Positions 27,530-37,099 of a DNA stretch of 64,000 nucleotides are shown in pieces. Position 1 is the first letter of the stretch, and each line of letters opens with the position of its first letter. Source of the DNA: an uncultured Collinsella sp. GTDB taxonomy: Bacteria; Actinomycetota; Coriobacteriia; Coriobacteriales; Coriobacteriaceae. The notes beneath the pieces were generated by a model that was not told the origin of the DNA, did not search any database, and worked only from the letters and a program-made list of their open reading frames with translations. The stretch covers positions 3,360 to 67,359 of the forward strand of contig CABUXL010000007.1 in the NCBI GenBank assembly GCA_902495525.1, written 5' to 3'. The translations under genes and the position numbers were made by a program.

Positions 27530-27727
27530 AGTCATTGGGGACAGACTTAAATGACTGAAACCACTCATTGGGGACGGACTTAAATGAGTGCCTCGCCACC
27601 TGGCAGCTAGGGACGTTCCTTTCCTGCCGGCAGCTGGGGACAGTCCTTGCCAGCACGGCCGGCGAGCCGGCGAATCGGCAAAGACTGTCCCCGATGACTG
27701 GTCGTTTAAGAACGTCCCCAATGACTA
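27530..27727. repeat. Cluster of about six GGGGAC hairpin repeats (REP-like)
   Basis: Units at 27530-27556 and 27563-27589 are 27-bp palindromes, AGTCATT or ACTCATT + GGGGAC(A/G)GACTT + AAATGA(C/G)T. Units at 27602-27628, 27629-27651, 27676-27700 and 27703-27727 carry the same GGGGACG or GGGGACAGTCC core in both orientations. The third and fourth lie head to tail, and the fourth and fifth form a 16-bp inverted pair with one mismatch. The last unit contains the stop codon of the MacB-type permease gene. Confidence 0.8.
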
Positions 27728-30391
27728 CTCTTGGACTTTGAGGGCCTCGGCCAGGCTGACGCGCTTGATAGAGCGCGTGTGCAGCAGCGCCACGACCAGG
27801 TAGGTCACAAAGCCAATGCCCACGCACGCCGCCATGGACCAAGCGGGCACGTAGATCTCGATATTGCCGTTGTAGGCGAGCAGCATCGAGCGGAAGATGG
27901 CCGTGAGCGAGCCAATAATGACCGGCAGGCTCAGCACGAGTGACGCCGCCACGCACAACGTGATCGAGCGGATGTACAGATGCGAAATCTCGCTATCGCG
28001 ATAGCCAAAGACTTTCATGTAGCTGATCGAACGGGCGCTGTGGTCGATCACAGCCTTGGTCAGCAGGTACATAAACAGCAGGAAGATAAACACCGCGAGC
28101 CCAACCATCATGCCGATCATTTTGCTCATCATGCCGATGAACTGGTCGCCCACGGCACGCATGTCGTCGGGCGTGGTGTCGCCGGCAAAGTAGCGCGAAT
28201 CAAGGTCGAGCTTCTCATCGCTCACATAGCCGTTAAAGTAGGCGGCGTCGTTGCCGAACAGCTCGTTAAAGTCTTCGATACTCATATAGATATTCATGTC
28301 CGACTTGGAGCCCCAGGCACAGTCCTTGCCCGCGTACTCAAGGGAATAATGTTCGCCCTCGTACTTGTCGCCGAGCGTGACCTTCTGCCCCTCGCTCCAG
28401 CCAAACTTGTCGAGCAGGCCGCCGCCAAAGACGACGCGCCCGTCGCCGACGTTGAGGTCTTTCCAATAGCGCGAATCGGATGAAATGCCGTAAACGGAAA
28501 TCGTCTCCTCGCCATTTCCGTCGCCGCGATCGTATTGCAGCTGGTAGACGGCGTATTTCTCGGCCTGCGCGATTGCGCCTGCACCGTTGTCGATCGTGTT
28601 GACCGGGTGGATATCATCGTTGTCGGTGTCGATCTTAGAGGCCTTGTCGATCAGGTCGATAGCCTCGCCGCGGTCGCAGCCGAGGGCATCGGCAAGATCG
28701 TCAAGGCGCGCGTAGAGCGCATCCTTCTTGTCCTGGACGTTTGCAAGCGCATCCTGCGCCGCAGTCAGGCTCTCGGCAGACGGAGATGCGGTCGCGGCAT
28801 CGGCTGCCGCCTGCGCCGCATCGGCCGCGTCGTCAAGCTCGTCATCGGCATCCTGAGCGGCGGAAAGCAGCGCGCCGTCAACCGACTGCAAGCGCTCGAG
28901 TGCCGACCACTGCTCGCGCTCCTCGGCAGTACCCTCGAGCTCCAGCGGCGCCTTGAGCGTGTACTGGTGCTCGGCGACCAGGCCTGTCTCGAGGTTGTCC
29001 GCATAGTGCGTCATCGTGGGCAGAATCGCCAGGCCAAAGAGCAGCAGCAGCGACGCAAACGCAATGCCCACGAAGAGCGTGGCGAAGTTGCCCAGGTTGC
29101 GCAGGAAGATACGCAGGCGGAAGCGGGAAACAAAACCCATGCGCTCCGGCAGCTGCAAGCCGCGCTTGGTGCCCGATTTGCCGCTCGCCTCGTGACGAAG
29201 GAACTGCAACGGCGTCTTGCCCATCTTGCGAAGCAGGCCCACCAGCGTGATGAGGATGAGCGCGGCGGCGGGAACCACGGCGCACTTCACAAAGATCTCC
29301 CAGCTCCAGTACACCTGGAAGGGCGGCAGGCTGTACGAACCGTAATAGAGGCTGCGCATGGGCTCAGTAAAGAACACAACACCGAGCGCAGTGCCTAAAA
29401 GCGCTGCGACCACGCCCACGATGGCGGGAAGCGCAAGGTAGTGCAGCACGATCTCGCGTCGACGATAGCCGCTGGCGAGCAGCGTGCCGATGATAGCGCT
29501 CTCCTCCTCGATGGTGGCGTCGGTAAGGACCACAAAGACAAACGCCATGATCACGATGATGATGTCGAGCAGCGTCATCCACATCATAGAGTCGCCGTCC
29601 ACATCATCGCGCGCATAGCCAATGCCCTGATTGGAATCGGCGTCGATCAGATCGTCCACGCGCGCATCGGCGTCGGTCAGCGCCTCGATCATATCTTGCT
29701 CGGCGTCGATGCGGTCTGCGGTGGAGAGATCGCGATCGGTAAAGGTGAAGGAGTAGGTGTAGGCGGGTGCGCCGCCAGCATCTTCGAGCGCGACAAAGCC
29801 GCCATCGGTGACCTCTGCCACGCCGTACGTGATGGTGTTCACCGTAAAGTCCGAATTGTTGAGGAACAGCGCCTGGCTATCGGGCTGGGTCATGATGCCG
29901 CAGATGGTGTAGGTGCGGCCCTCGAGCTCGACCTTATCGCCCACGGCGAGGTCGTTGTTGGTGGCGAAGACACGGTCGATGGCTACCTCATCGTCCGTCT
30001 TGGGCTCCTTGCCCTCACAATAGGACGCAATGTCCACCTTAGCGCGGTGCGCATAGGTGCGCAGCGTGCGCTTGATGCCGTCGTCGCCGGCGGTCTTTTT
30101 GATGATGGCGTCGATGGAGAAATTCTTGTAGAGCGTAACGCCGCCGACGTCGCCGGCTGTATCCTCGGCCGCCTTGAGCTGGTCTTTGGTGGCCTCGAAG
30201 GAGGTGGTCACGCGGCCGTCCTCAATCGTGTACGCATCGCGCATGTCGTCGATAAGGCAGCCGATGGAATGCGCTGCGAGCAAAAAGCCCGAGGTGAGAG
30301 CGATGCTTCCGCACATAAGCAAAAAGATGCCCAGGTACTTGCCGATATTGCGGCGCAGCTCGCGCGGGAGACGTTTTGCGAGAGGTGTCAT
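27725..30391 (-). CDS. MacB/FtsX-type ABC transporter permease
   Basis: About 888 residues from the ATG at 30391. An N-terminal membrane helix (about 15-40) precedes a large extracytoplasmic domain. A first FtsX domain follows with three helices (around 280-400), then another anchor near 440-465, a second extracytoplasmic domain with an Ala/Asp-rich coiled coil (about 520-580), and a second FtsX domain with three helices at the C-terminus (about 775-885). This is the duplicated form common in Gram-positive lipoprotein or peptide exporters. The start lies just past the stop of the ATPase gene, with which it forms the transporter. The 3' end runs into the GGGGAC repeat cluster. Confidence 0.88.
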   Translation of the reverse strand: MTPLAKRLPRELRRNIGKYLGIFLLMCGSIALTSGFLLAAHSIGCLIDDMRDAYTIEDGRVTTSFEATKDQLKAAEDTAGDVGGVTLYKNFSIDAIIKKTAGDDGIKRTLRTYAHRAKVDIASYCEGKEPKTDDEVAIDRVFATNNDLAVGDKVELEGRTYTICGIMTQPDSQALFLNNSDFTVNTITYGVAEVTDGGFVALEDAGGAPAYTYSFTFTDRDLSTADRIDAEQDMIEALTDADARVDDLIDADSNQGIGYARDDVDGDSMMWMTLLDIIIVIMAFVFVVLTDATIEEESAIIGTLLASGYRRREIVLHYLALPAIVGVVAALLGTALGVVFFTEPMRSLYYGSYSLPPFQVYWSWEIFVKCAVVPAAALILITLVGLLRKMGKTPLQFLRHEASGKSGTKRGLQLPERMGFVSRFRLRIFLRNLGNFATLFVGIAFASLLLLFGLAILPTMTHYADNLETGLVAEHQYTLKAPLELEGTAEEREQWSALERLQSVDGALLSAAQDADDELDDAADAAQAAADAATASPSAESLTAAQDALANVQDKKDALYARLDDLADALGCDRGEAIDLIDKASKIDTDNDDIHPVNTIDNGAGAIAQAEKYAVYQLQYDRGDGNGEETISVYGISSDSRYWKDLNVGDGRVVFGGGLLDKFGWSEGQKVTLGDKYEGEHYSLEYAGKDCAWGSKSDMNIYMSIEDFNELFGNDAAYFNGYVSDEKLDLDSRYFAGDTTPDDMRAVGDQFIGMMSKMIGMMVGLAVFIFLLFMYLLTKAVIDHSARSISYMKVFGYRDSEISHLYIRSITLCVAASLVLSLPVIIGSLTAIFRSMLLAYNGNIEIYVPAWSMAACVGIGFVTYLVVALLHTRSIKRVSLAEALKVQE

Positions 30392-30399
30392 GGCGCCGC

Positions 30400-31125
<726 letters not shown>

Positions 31126-31206
31126 TGTTAGCCTCGTACTACTTTATGAACGTAATAGTAAACCTTGGCGAACTATTTTGGGGCGAGGCCTAGGATTTAT
31201 TTCAGA

Positions 31207-32412
31207 CTAGGCGCGGGATTTGGCGCGTGAGAGGGCCAGGCCTACGGCGGCAATGGCGGCGGCGAAGAGCACGGTGACGCCCAGGTCGCAGGCGATGTCG
31301 CCCAACACGGTGGACGTCAGATCCGAAGCGAGCGCCTTGCCAATCGCGTCGTTCACCCAATACGTCGGCACAAAGTGCGCCACCGTCTGCACGGCCGAGC
31401 CCATCAGCGACAGCGGCATCCAAGCGCCGCCCAAAAACGTCATGAGCATGCCGAGCAGGTTGCCCACACCGTTAAGCAGCTCCTCGCGCGCACCCAGGCT
31501 CGACAGCGCAAAGCCAACGGCCAGAGGCGTGCACGCCAGGGCAAACGTCGCCGACAGCGCCAGGCACACACGACCCACGCCGACCTCGGCAACCGCGCCG
31601 GCAAAGCCCACGACGCCCATCATGCTCGACACAAACCAGATGCAGACGGTGAGCACGGCGGCGGCCGCAAACACGGCAAGCGAGCGCTGGCGCTCGGAGA
31701 CCGGGCCGGCCTCCATGCGGCGCACACGCTCGGGCTCGTTCATGCCCGAGAACACCAGTCCCACCGACACGATGACCGACGAGATGATCGCGTACGCGCC
31801 AAAGTTGAAGTACGACTCGAGCGTGGCGGCGGCAGTCGAGTCGACCTTGACCTGCTCGATCTCGACCTCGGCACGCTCGGTGGCCGCGTGTTCGGCAGCC
31901 TTGGCAACGTCGCCGTTAGAAGCAGCGGGCTCAAGCGCCGCCGCAGCGCCCGCGAGCGAGATCCAGCGCGAAGCCTCGGCAGACGAAAGCGCCGCCGCCA
32001 TGGTGCCGGCACCGTAGGTCACATCGAGCTTGGGCAGGGACTCCCCCGCGCGGGCAGCCGCGACCAGGTCGTCCTCGAACCCCTCCGGGATAAAGAACAC
32101 GCAGTCGGCGCTGCCCTTGGCGCTGTTGCTCTTGGAGAGCGCGTCCGCAAGGTCGTACGTGTCATCGCCGACGCCCGTGACCAGGTCAAACCGCGAACCT
32201 AGGTGCTTGGTGAGCGCAAGTGAAAGATCACTGCCATCGCGGTCGACCACGATCACGTTGGCGTCGTAGGGCTTGTACTCGGTGAGCTGCGACGAGTTCC
32301 AGCTCACGGATGCCGCGATGAATACGCCCATCAGCGAAATGAACACCGTATAGATGAGCAGGTAGAACGGGTGCGCCAGCGCCATGCGAAGCGCGGTCTT
32401 AAAGGTGCTCAT
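31207..32412 (-). CDS. ABC-2 type transporter permease (second of a pair)
   Basis: About 401 residues from the ATG at 32412, chosen for the AGGAG site 5 nt upstream. An N-terminal membrane helix (about 10-35) is followed by an extracytoplasmic domain of about 170 residues, with an Ala/Glu-rich helix, and then five to six membrane helices. This matches the ABC-2 drug/peptide exporter permeases. It overlaps the preceding permease gene by 14 bp, so the two permeases are probably made together as a heterodimer and are energised by the ATPase encoded upstream. Confidence 0.85.
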   Translation of the reverse strand: MSTFKTALRMALAHPFYLLIYTVFISLMGVFIAASVSWNSSQLTEYKPYDANVIVVDRDGSDLSLALTKHLGSRFDLVTGVGDDTYDLADALSKSNSAKGSADCVFFIPEGFEDDLVAAARAGESLPKLDVTYGAGTMAAALSSAEASRWISLAGAAAALEPAASNGDVAKAAEHAATERAEVEIEQVKVDSTAAATLESYFNFGAYAIISSVIVSVGLVFSGMNEPERVRRMEAGPVSERQRSLAVFAAAAVLTVCIWFVSSMMGVVGFAGAVAEVGVGRVCLALSATFALACTPLAVGFALSSLGAREELLNGVGNLLGMLMTFLGGAWMPLSLMGSAVQTVAHFVPTYWVNDAIGKALASDLTSTVLGDIACDLGVTVLFAAAIAAVGLALSRAKSRA

Positions 32413-33586
32413 AGCGGCTCCTTCCAAAAATCAGCGTGGCGGCGGCAACAAACACCAGCGTCATGAGGACCAGCGCGCCCGCGCGAACGGCAAAAGGCCC
32501 CAAGTCTTCAAAGAAATACAGGCGGTTGAACATGTCGCAGATAAGCTTGACGGGGTTGAGCCAGCACTCAGCCGGGCAGGCGCGGGCGACGTCGTCGGCA
32601 AGCGCCATCGCTGGCTCGCCGTAGAGGCCGGCGAACAGGGCGCACGTAGTGGCAAAGCCCGTGAGGATGCCAGACTTGGACGCCTTGCCGCCCTTAACGG
32701 GAAGCGTGCCCACAAAGAGTCCCAAGCCCGTGGCGGCAAGCGCGGAAGCGGCGCCGCCCACCAAACACAGCCCCTCGCGCCCGCCAAAGTCGACGCCCAC
32801 GACCAGACGCACGTAGCCGATCGCGATCGCCATCGAGGCAAAGGAGACCAGCCACGAGCCCACAAAGATACCGGCCAGCGACGCCGTTTTGGAAAGACCG
32901 CCCACGCAGCGACGCGCGCCAAGACCCGACAGATTGGGCTGCAGGTCGATGACGCTCAAGGCGGCAAACTCGGCAGACATCATCGCGACCAGGCCAAAGA
33001 GCGCGTAATAGTAGATGACCGTGCCGTCGGGTGTGGTGCGTGTCAGGCTTACGCGGCGGGTGCCGCCCTCGAGCGACAGGGCGCGCGCAACCGCCTCGGG
33101 GTCGGCGAGCGCCGCCGGGTTGTCCTGGGCAATCTGGGACATGAGCTCGGCATTTTGTGTATACGAGCTTGCCACCGTCTCCAAGATGCTGCGATCGGTG
33201 AGCACCGATGATGCGCGCGAGCTGTCGTAGCTCGATAGCAGTGTGAGCTTGGGCGTGCCCGCAGCGTCGACCGTATAGATACCCGCGACCTCACCGGCCT
33301 TGAGCGCACGGTTCGCATCGGCTGCGTCGTCGAGCTCGTGGATCTCGAGCAGCTGGTCGTCGCCTTCCTTGGCAAGCGACGTCGCCACATCCTTAAAGGT
33401 CGAAGCGTCCCAGACCTTGTCCGCCACGACGGCAACCGGCACCGGGTCGACCGTGCCGTCGGAGCTCAGGTTCGCAAACATAAACATGAACATCGTGGAA
33501 AGCGCGATGGGAAAGAGGGCGCCCCAGACCCACGTGCTCGGCCGGCGCAGCAGCGTTTTGACCGTGATGATAATGGTGTTGAACAT
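32399..33586 (-). CDS. ABC-2 type transporter permease (first of a pair)
   Basis: The 395-residue protein has the same layout as its partner: one N-terminal helix (about 18-38), an extracytoplasmic domain to about 190, and five or six helices to the end. It starts 9 bp after the ATPase gene and overlaps the second permease gene. The exported substrate is unknown. A sensor-regulator pair lies divergently next to this operon, a usual sign of regulation by cell-envelope or antimicrobial signals, but that is inference. Confidence 0.85.
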   Translation of the reverse strand: MFNTIIITVKTLLRRPSTWVWGALFPIALSTMFMFMFANLSSDGTVDPVPVAVVADKVWDASTFKDVATSLAKEGDDQLLEIHELDDAADANRALKAGEVAGIYTVDAAGTPKLTLLSSYDSSRASSVLTDRSILETVASSYTQNAELMSQIAQDNPAALADPEAVARALSLEGGTRRVSLTRTTPDGTVIYYYALFGLVAMMSAEFAALSVIDLQPNLSGLGARRCVGGLSKTASLAGIFVGSWLVSFASMAIAIGYVRLVVGVDFGGREGLCLVGGAASALAATGLGLFVGTLPVKGGKASKSGILTGFATTCALFAGLYGEPAMALADDVARACPAECWLNPVKLICDMFNRLYFFEDLGPFAVRAGALVLMTLVFVAAATLIFGRSRYEHL

Positions 33587-33595
33587 GGCTGCCCC

Positions 33596-34534
33596 CTAGT
33601 CGCGCAGCTCGCGGCCGGTGATCTCGAGGAACACGTCGTTGAGGGTCGGCGGCTCGCTCCACACGCGGCCGAGCGCCACATCGGCGGCGCGCAGCGTGTC
33701 GAGGATGTCGACCAAATTGTGCGGGCTCGCTTCGCAGGTGCAGACGAGCTCGCCGCCGGACAACTCAACCGAAAGCACGTGCTCGAGGGCGCGCAGCCGC
33801 TCGACCGTGGCGGTCTCTACGGCGCTGACCTCGACAGTCACGCGCTCGCCCATTTGAATCATGCGTTTGAGCTCGTCATTGGTGCCCTGCGCCAGCACAC
33901 GTCCGCCGTCCATGATCATGATGCGGCTGCAAATCTGCTCGACTTCCTCCATGTAATGGCTGGTATACACCACCGTGGCGCCCTCGTCGCGCAGGCGGCA
34001 GATGCCCTCCAGGATGGCGTTGCGGCTCTGCGGGTCGACCGCCACCGTGGGCTCGTCAAAGAAGATGAGCTCGGGCTTGTGCGCGATACCGCAGGCGATG
34101 TTGAGGCGACGCGCCAGGCCGCCCGAGAGCTTGCCGGGGCGAAACTTGGTAAAGTCGCCCAGCCCGACAAAGTCGATCGCCTCGTCCACCAGCGCGCGGC
34201 GGCGCTTGCGGTCGTTGACGTAAAGGCTGCAGAAATAGTCGATGTTCTCGCGCACCGTAAGCTCGTCAAACACCGCCACCTGCTGCGGCACCACACCGAT
34301 GCGGCGCTTGAGGTCGTAGCGGGCGGGCGTCATGGGCTCGCCGAACAGCTCGATGGTGCCTTTGTCGTAGGCGAGCAGCTGCAGAATGCAGTTGATGGAC
34401 GTGGTCTTGCCCGAGCCGTTGGGGCCCAGCAGGCCAAAGATCTCGCCGGGGGCGATGCTCAGGCTAAAGTGGTCGAGCGCGATAAGGTCGTCGTAGCGCT
34501 TGACGAGGTTTTCGACGTGGACGATGTCTGTCAT
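33596..34534 (-). CDS. ABC transporter ATP-binding protein (DrrA/NodI-like)
   Basis: About 312 residues from the ATG at 34534, where AAGGG lies 7-8 nt upstream; longer in-frame starts lack a site. Walker A is GPNGSGKTT (about 38-46), the signature is LSGGLARRL, and Walker B is ELIFFDEPTVAVD. A C-terminal regulatory domain (about 220-312) is typical of ATPases that pair with ABC-2 permeases. It is the first gene of the three-gene exporter operon and is divergent from the histidine kinase gene. Confidence 0.92.
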   Translation of the reverse strand: MTDIVHVENLVKRYDDLIALDHFSLSIAPGEIFGLLGPNGSGKTTSINCILQLLAYDKGTIELFGEPMTPARYDLKRRIGVVPQQVAVFDELTVRENIDYFCSLYVNDRKRRRALVDEAIDFVGLGDFTKFRPGKLSGGLARRLNIACGIAHKPELIFFDEPTVAVDPQSRNAILEGICRLRDEGATVVYTSHYMEEVEQICSRIMIMDGGRVLAQGTNDELKRMIQMGERVTVEVSAVETATVERLRALEHVLSVELSGGELVCTCEASPHNLVDILDTLRAADVALGRVWSEPPTLNDVFLEITGRELRD

Positions 34535-34719
34535 GAGGCGGCCCTTCTGTTGATTGCGGCCCGGTACGATTGCATCATCGCAGGAGCGAGCGGCGCGCAC
34601 CAGTGAGCTTTGTCACGAGTGCGGAGCTTGGCCGTGCGGCCTGCCGACGTCCCCGCTTTGCCGCGTGGGAGGAATGTCACGGTTGCGCAGGCGGTCCCTC
34701 CACCACGCGCGGCTTCGCG

Positions 34720-34731
34720 TACAATACCCGT
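34720..34731 (+). promoter_or_regulatory. -10 box placing transcription at the kinase start codon (leaderless mRNA)
   Basis: TACAAT (34720-34725) is followed by six bases and then the ATG at 34732, so a start site at the usual distance falls on or next to the start codon. No ribosome site is seen. The -35 is not recognisable. Confidence 0.5.
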
Positions 34732-35877
34732 ATGAACAGGCTTTTCGACAAATCGATCGTGCTGGCGTGCTGTATTGCGGCCGCCATGGGTCTTGCTGTG
34801 GACGCTCGCCTGGTCGCGGCGTTTTGCCTTGGCGTTATTGCCACCTCGCTGGCCGAGGTCGTACAGGGAAACCGCGCCCGCCGTGTGAGCGAGGCCGCGA
34901 GCTACGCCTGCATCATCGCGGCTGTCTTCGTGCCGCCGTTTGTGCCGTTTGCGCCTCTCGCTCTCTATGACATCGCGCGACGCGTTCGCCGTGAACGAAT
35001 CTGGCCCGCGCTGGCGATTGGCGCCGTGTTTGTCTGCGCGCTTGTCGCGGACCTTCGTGGTGGCGTGCTCACCACCCGAACGCTGCTGTTAACCGCCATC
35101 CTTTCGGTTGCCGCCACCTTGCTATCGCTACGCACCGCCCAGTTGGAGCGCGAGCAGCGGCGCATGCGCCGCACCCGCGACGAGCTGCAGGAACGAGCCC
35201 TCGCGCTCGAGGCGCGCAACCGCGATCTTGCCGATCGCCAGGACTACGAAGTCGAGCTCGCGACGCTCGCCGAACGCGCCCGCATCGCGCGCGAGATCCA
35301 CGATAACGTCGGGCACCAGCTCACGCGCGCCTCACTGCAGGCCGAAGCCCTACGCGTGGTCCACGCCGACGAGCCTGGCGTCGCCGCCGATTTCGCCGAC
35401 GTTAAACGCACGGTTGACGAGGCGCTCCAGCTTGTGCGCACCAGCGTCCACGCGCTCAACGACAACGCCGTCGACCTTTCCGTGCAGCTCGAACGCATTG
35501 TCGAAGGCACACGCTCGGACGGCGGCCCGCAGATTGAGCTTGAAGTTATGGCCGAACATGCGCCCGCAAACGTCGCCAACTGCTTTGCAGCGGTCCTGCG
35601 CGAAGCGCTCTCCAATACCATGCGCCACGCTTGCGCCCAGACCGTCACCGTACGGTGCATGGAGCATCCGTCGTTTTACCAGCTCATTGTTACCGACGAT
35701 GGCGTGGGTGAGGTCCAAGCAAGCGGCCGCGGCACCGCAGAGGGCATGGGGCTCGCCTCCATGCGCGAGCGCATCGAGGCGCTTGGCGGCACCTTCACCG
35801 CCGGCCCGCGTGCCGGCGCCGGCGGCTGGCGTGTGTTTGCCACCGTTCCCAAACAGCAAGGAGATGAGGGCCGATGA
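34732..35877 (+). CDS. Sensor histidine kinase (HisKA_3 family)
   Basis: 381 residues from the ATG at 34732. A longer frame from 34570 adds 54 residues without membrane character or a ribosome site. Four or five hydrophobic helices (about 8-130) precede a coiled coil. The H-box REIHDNVGHQL holds His-190. The ATPase has an N-box (REALSNTMRHA), DDGVGE and a G-box (GMGLASMRERIEALGG). It overlaps the regulator gene by ATGA. Together they probably respond to an envelope signal and control the divergent ABC exporter; the target is inferred from position only. Confidence 0.9.
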   Translation: MNRLFDKSIVLACCIAAAMGLAVDARLVAAFCLGVIATSLAEVVQGNRARRVSEAASYACIIAAVFVPPFVPFAPLALYDIARRVRRERIWPALAIGAVFVCALVADLRGGVLTTRTLLLTAILSVAATLLSLRTAQLEREQRRMRRTRDELQERALALEARNRDLADRQDYEVELATLAERARIAREIHDNVGHQLTRASLQAEALRVVHADEPGVAADFADVKRTVDEALQLVRTSVHALNDNAVDLSVQLERIVEGTRSDGGPQIELEVMAEHAPANVANCFAAVLREALSNTMRHACAQTVTVRCMEHPSFYQLIVTDDGVGEVQASGRGTAEGMGLASMRERIEALGGTFTAGPRAGAGGWRVFATVPKQQGDEGR

Positions 35878-36503
35878 GGCTCATCGTTGTCGACGACGAC
35901 CGCTTGGTGGTCGATTCGCTCAAGATTATCTTGGGCGCCCAGCCGCAGATCGAAGTGGTGGGCACCGGTGCCAACGGCAACGATGCGGTGGCGCTCTACG
36001 CCGAGCACGCACCCGATATTGCGCTGCTCGACATCCAGATGCCGGGACGCGACGGCCTTTCGGCCGCGCGCGAGATCCTTGAGCACGACCCTGCGGCGCG
36101 CGTGGTGTTTCTGACGACGTTCTCGGATGACGAGTACATTGTGTCGGCGCTCAAGCTGGGCGCCCGCGGCTACCTGATCAAGACCGATGTCGCTGCCATT
36201 CCGCCGGCGTTGGCGCAGGTCATGGACGGCAAACGCGTGCTCGAGGGCAAGGCGATCGAGGACATCGATTTTGACGGAACGGACGTCGAGGCGGGCACGC
36301 CCCGCCGGCCCGCAGCCTTCGCCAGCCTGACCGACCGCGAGTTCGAAGTCGCCGAACTCATCGCCCGCGGCCTCGACAACAAAGAGATCGCCGCCACCGC
36401 CTACATGGGCGAAGGCACCGTGCGCAACCACATCAGCTCAATCCTGGCAAAGATGGGCCTGCGCAACCGCACGCAGATCGCTATCGCCTACCTGCGAGGG
36501 TAG
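35874..36503 (+). CDS. NarL/LuxR-type response regulator
   Basis: The 209-residue regulator has a receiver domain with VVDDDR (about 5-10), Asp-53 (LLDIQMPGRDG) and a conserved Lys near 103. A LuxR helix-turn-helix follows at about 145-205 (LTDREFEVAELIARGLDNKEIAATAYMGEGTVRNHISSIL). The gene overlaps the stop of the kinase gene by 4 bp (ATGA). It is the last gene before a repeat-filled gap. Confidence 0.93.
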   Translation: MRLIVVDDDRLVVDSLKIILGAQPQIEVVGTGANGNDAVALYAEHAPDIALLDIQMPGRDGLSAAREILEHDPAARVVFLTTFSDDEYIVSALKLGARGYLIKTDVAAIPPALAQVMDGKRVLEGKAIEDIDFDGTDVEAGTPRRPAAFASLTDREFEVAELIARGLDNKEIAATAYMGEGTVRNHISSILAKMGLRNRTQIAIAYLRG

Positions 36504-36564
36504 TTGCCCGAAGACCGACCGTTCCGGCATAGCAAAATGGCTGCTACCGATTTAAGGCCATTTC

Positions 36565-36716
36565 AAAACTATGCCGGTTTACGGGGCCAAACTCAGGACC
36601 CCCATCCATACCCGCGTTTTCTGCAAAATGACGGCTCGTCTACCTGCGGTTTTATTTTCACGAATATCGGCATGGTTGGAGACTCGTAACTCAGCCCCGT
36701 AAACCGGCATAGTTTT
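36565..36716. repeat. 152-bp nested palindromic element, copy 1
   Basis: Outer arms at 36565-36587 and 36694-36716 are perfectly complementary over 23 bp (AAAACTATGCCGGTTTACGG...). Inside are a weaker pair (CCATCCATAC with GCATGGTTGG) and the core TCTACCTGCGGTTTT. No protein is encoded. The gap 36504-37099 contains this element, copy 2, the 36991 hairpin and the terminator of the adhesin gene, and little else. Confidence 0.8.
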
Positions 36717-36809
36717 GTTCGGGCGGCCCTGGACGAGTGCCTCCGCCAGCCTCGCGGGACCAAAATGATCCGTTTTCCTCCGTCCCCAAGGGATCAGCCG
36801 GAACCGCTC

Positions 36810-36970
36810 GCCACGAAATCGGCCCATCTACTACGTTTGACGCGATACCCATGACCATACCTTCGTTTTGAACAAAACCACAGGCGTTCTACCTGCGGTT
36901 TTGTCTTCGCGTTTTTTTGGCATGGTTGGGGGTAAGGGGCTAAACGTAGTAGATGGGCCGGTTTCGTGGC
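36810..36970. repeat. 161-bp nested palindromic element, copy 2
   Basis: Outer arms of 29 bp with one mismatch (36810-36838 with 36942-36970, GCCACGAAA then CGGCCCATCTACTACG) differ in sequence from copies 1 and 3, but the inner part is the same: CCATAC..., AAAACCACAGG, TCTACCTGCGGTTTTGT, GGCATGGTTGGGG. The inner AAAACC-CAGG/CCTG-GGTTTT stem forms a hairpin. Confidence 0.8.
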
Positions 36971-36990
36971 GCCCCCGGCACACAAAAGTG

Positions 36991-37023
36991 CCGCCACGGA
37001 GGAGGGAGATGCCTCCGTGGCGG
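36991..37023. repeat. 33-bp hairpin repeat, stem as at 9741
   Basis: CCGCCACGGAGG and its exact complement enclose a 9-nt loop. The stem differs from the 9741 copy at two positions on each arm, and the changes stay complementary. Confidence 0.7.
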
Positions 37024-37061
37024 CTGGGGGTAGGAGTAGGTCGGAATTTAGCCCTGCCGGC

Positions 37062-37087
37062 CGCCCGGGGCCTTTTGGCCCCGGGCG
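37062..37087 (-). terminator. Terminator hairpin of the adhesin gene
   Basis: CGCCCGGGGCC pairs perfectly with its complement around a 4-nt loop, 12 bp past the adhesin stop codon on the minus strand. It is very GC-rich and lacks a U-run. Confidence 0.65.
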
Positions 37088-37099
37088 CTGTCGACGTGC

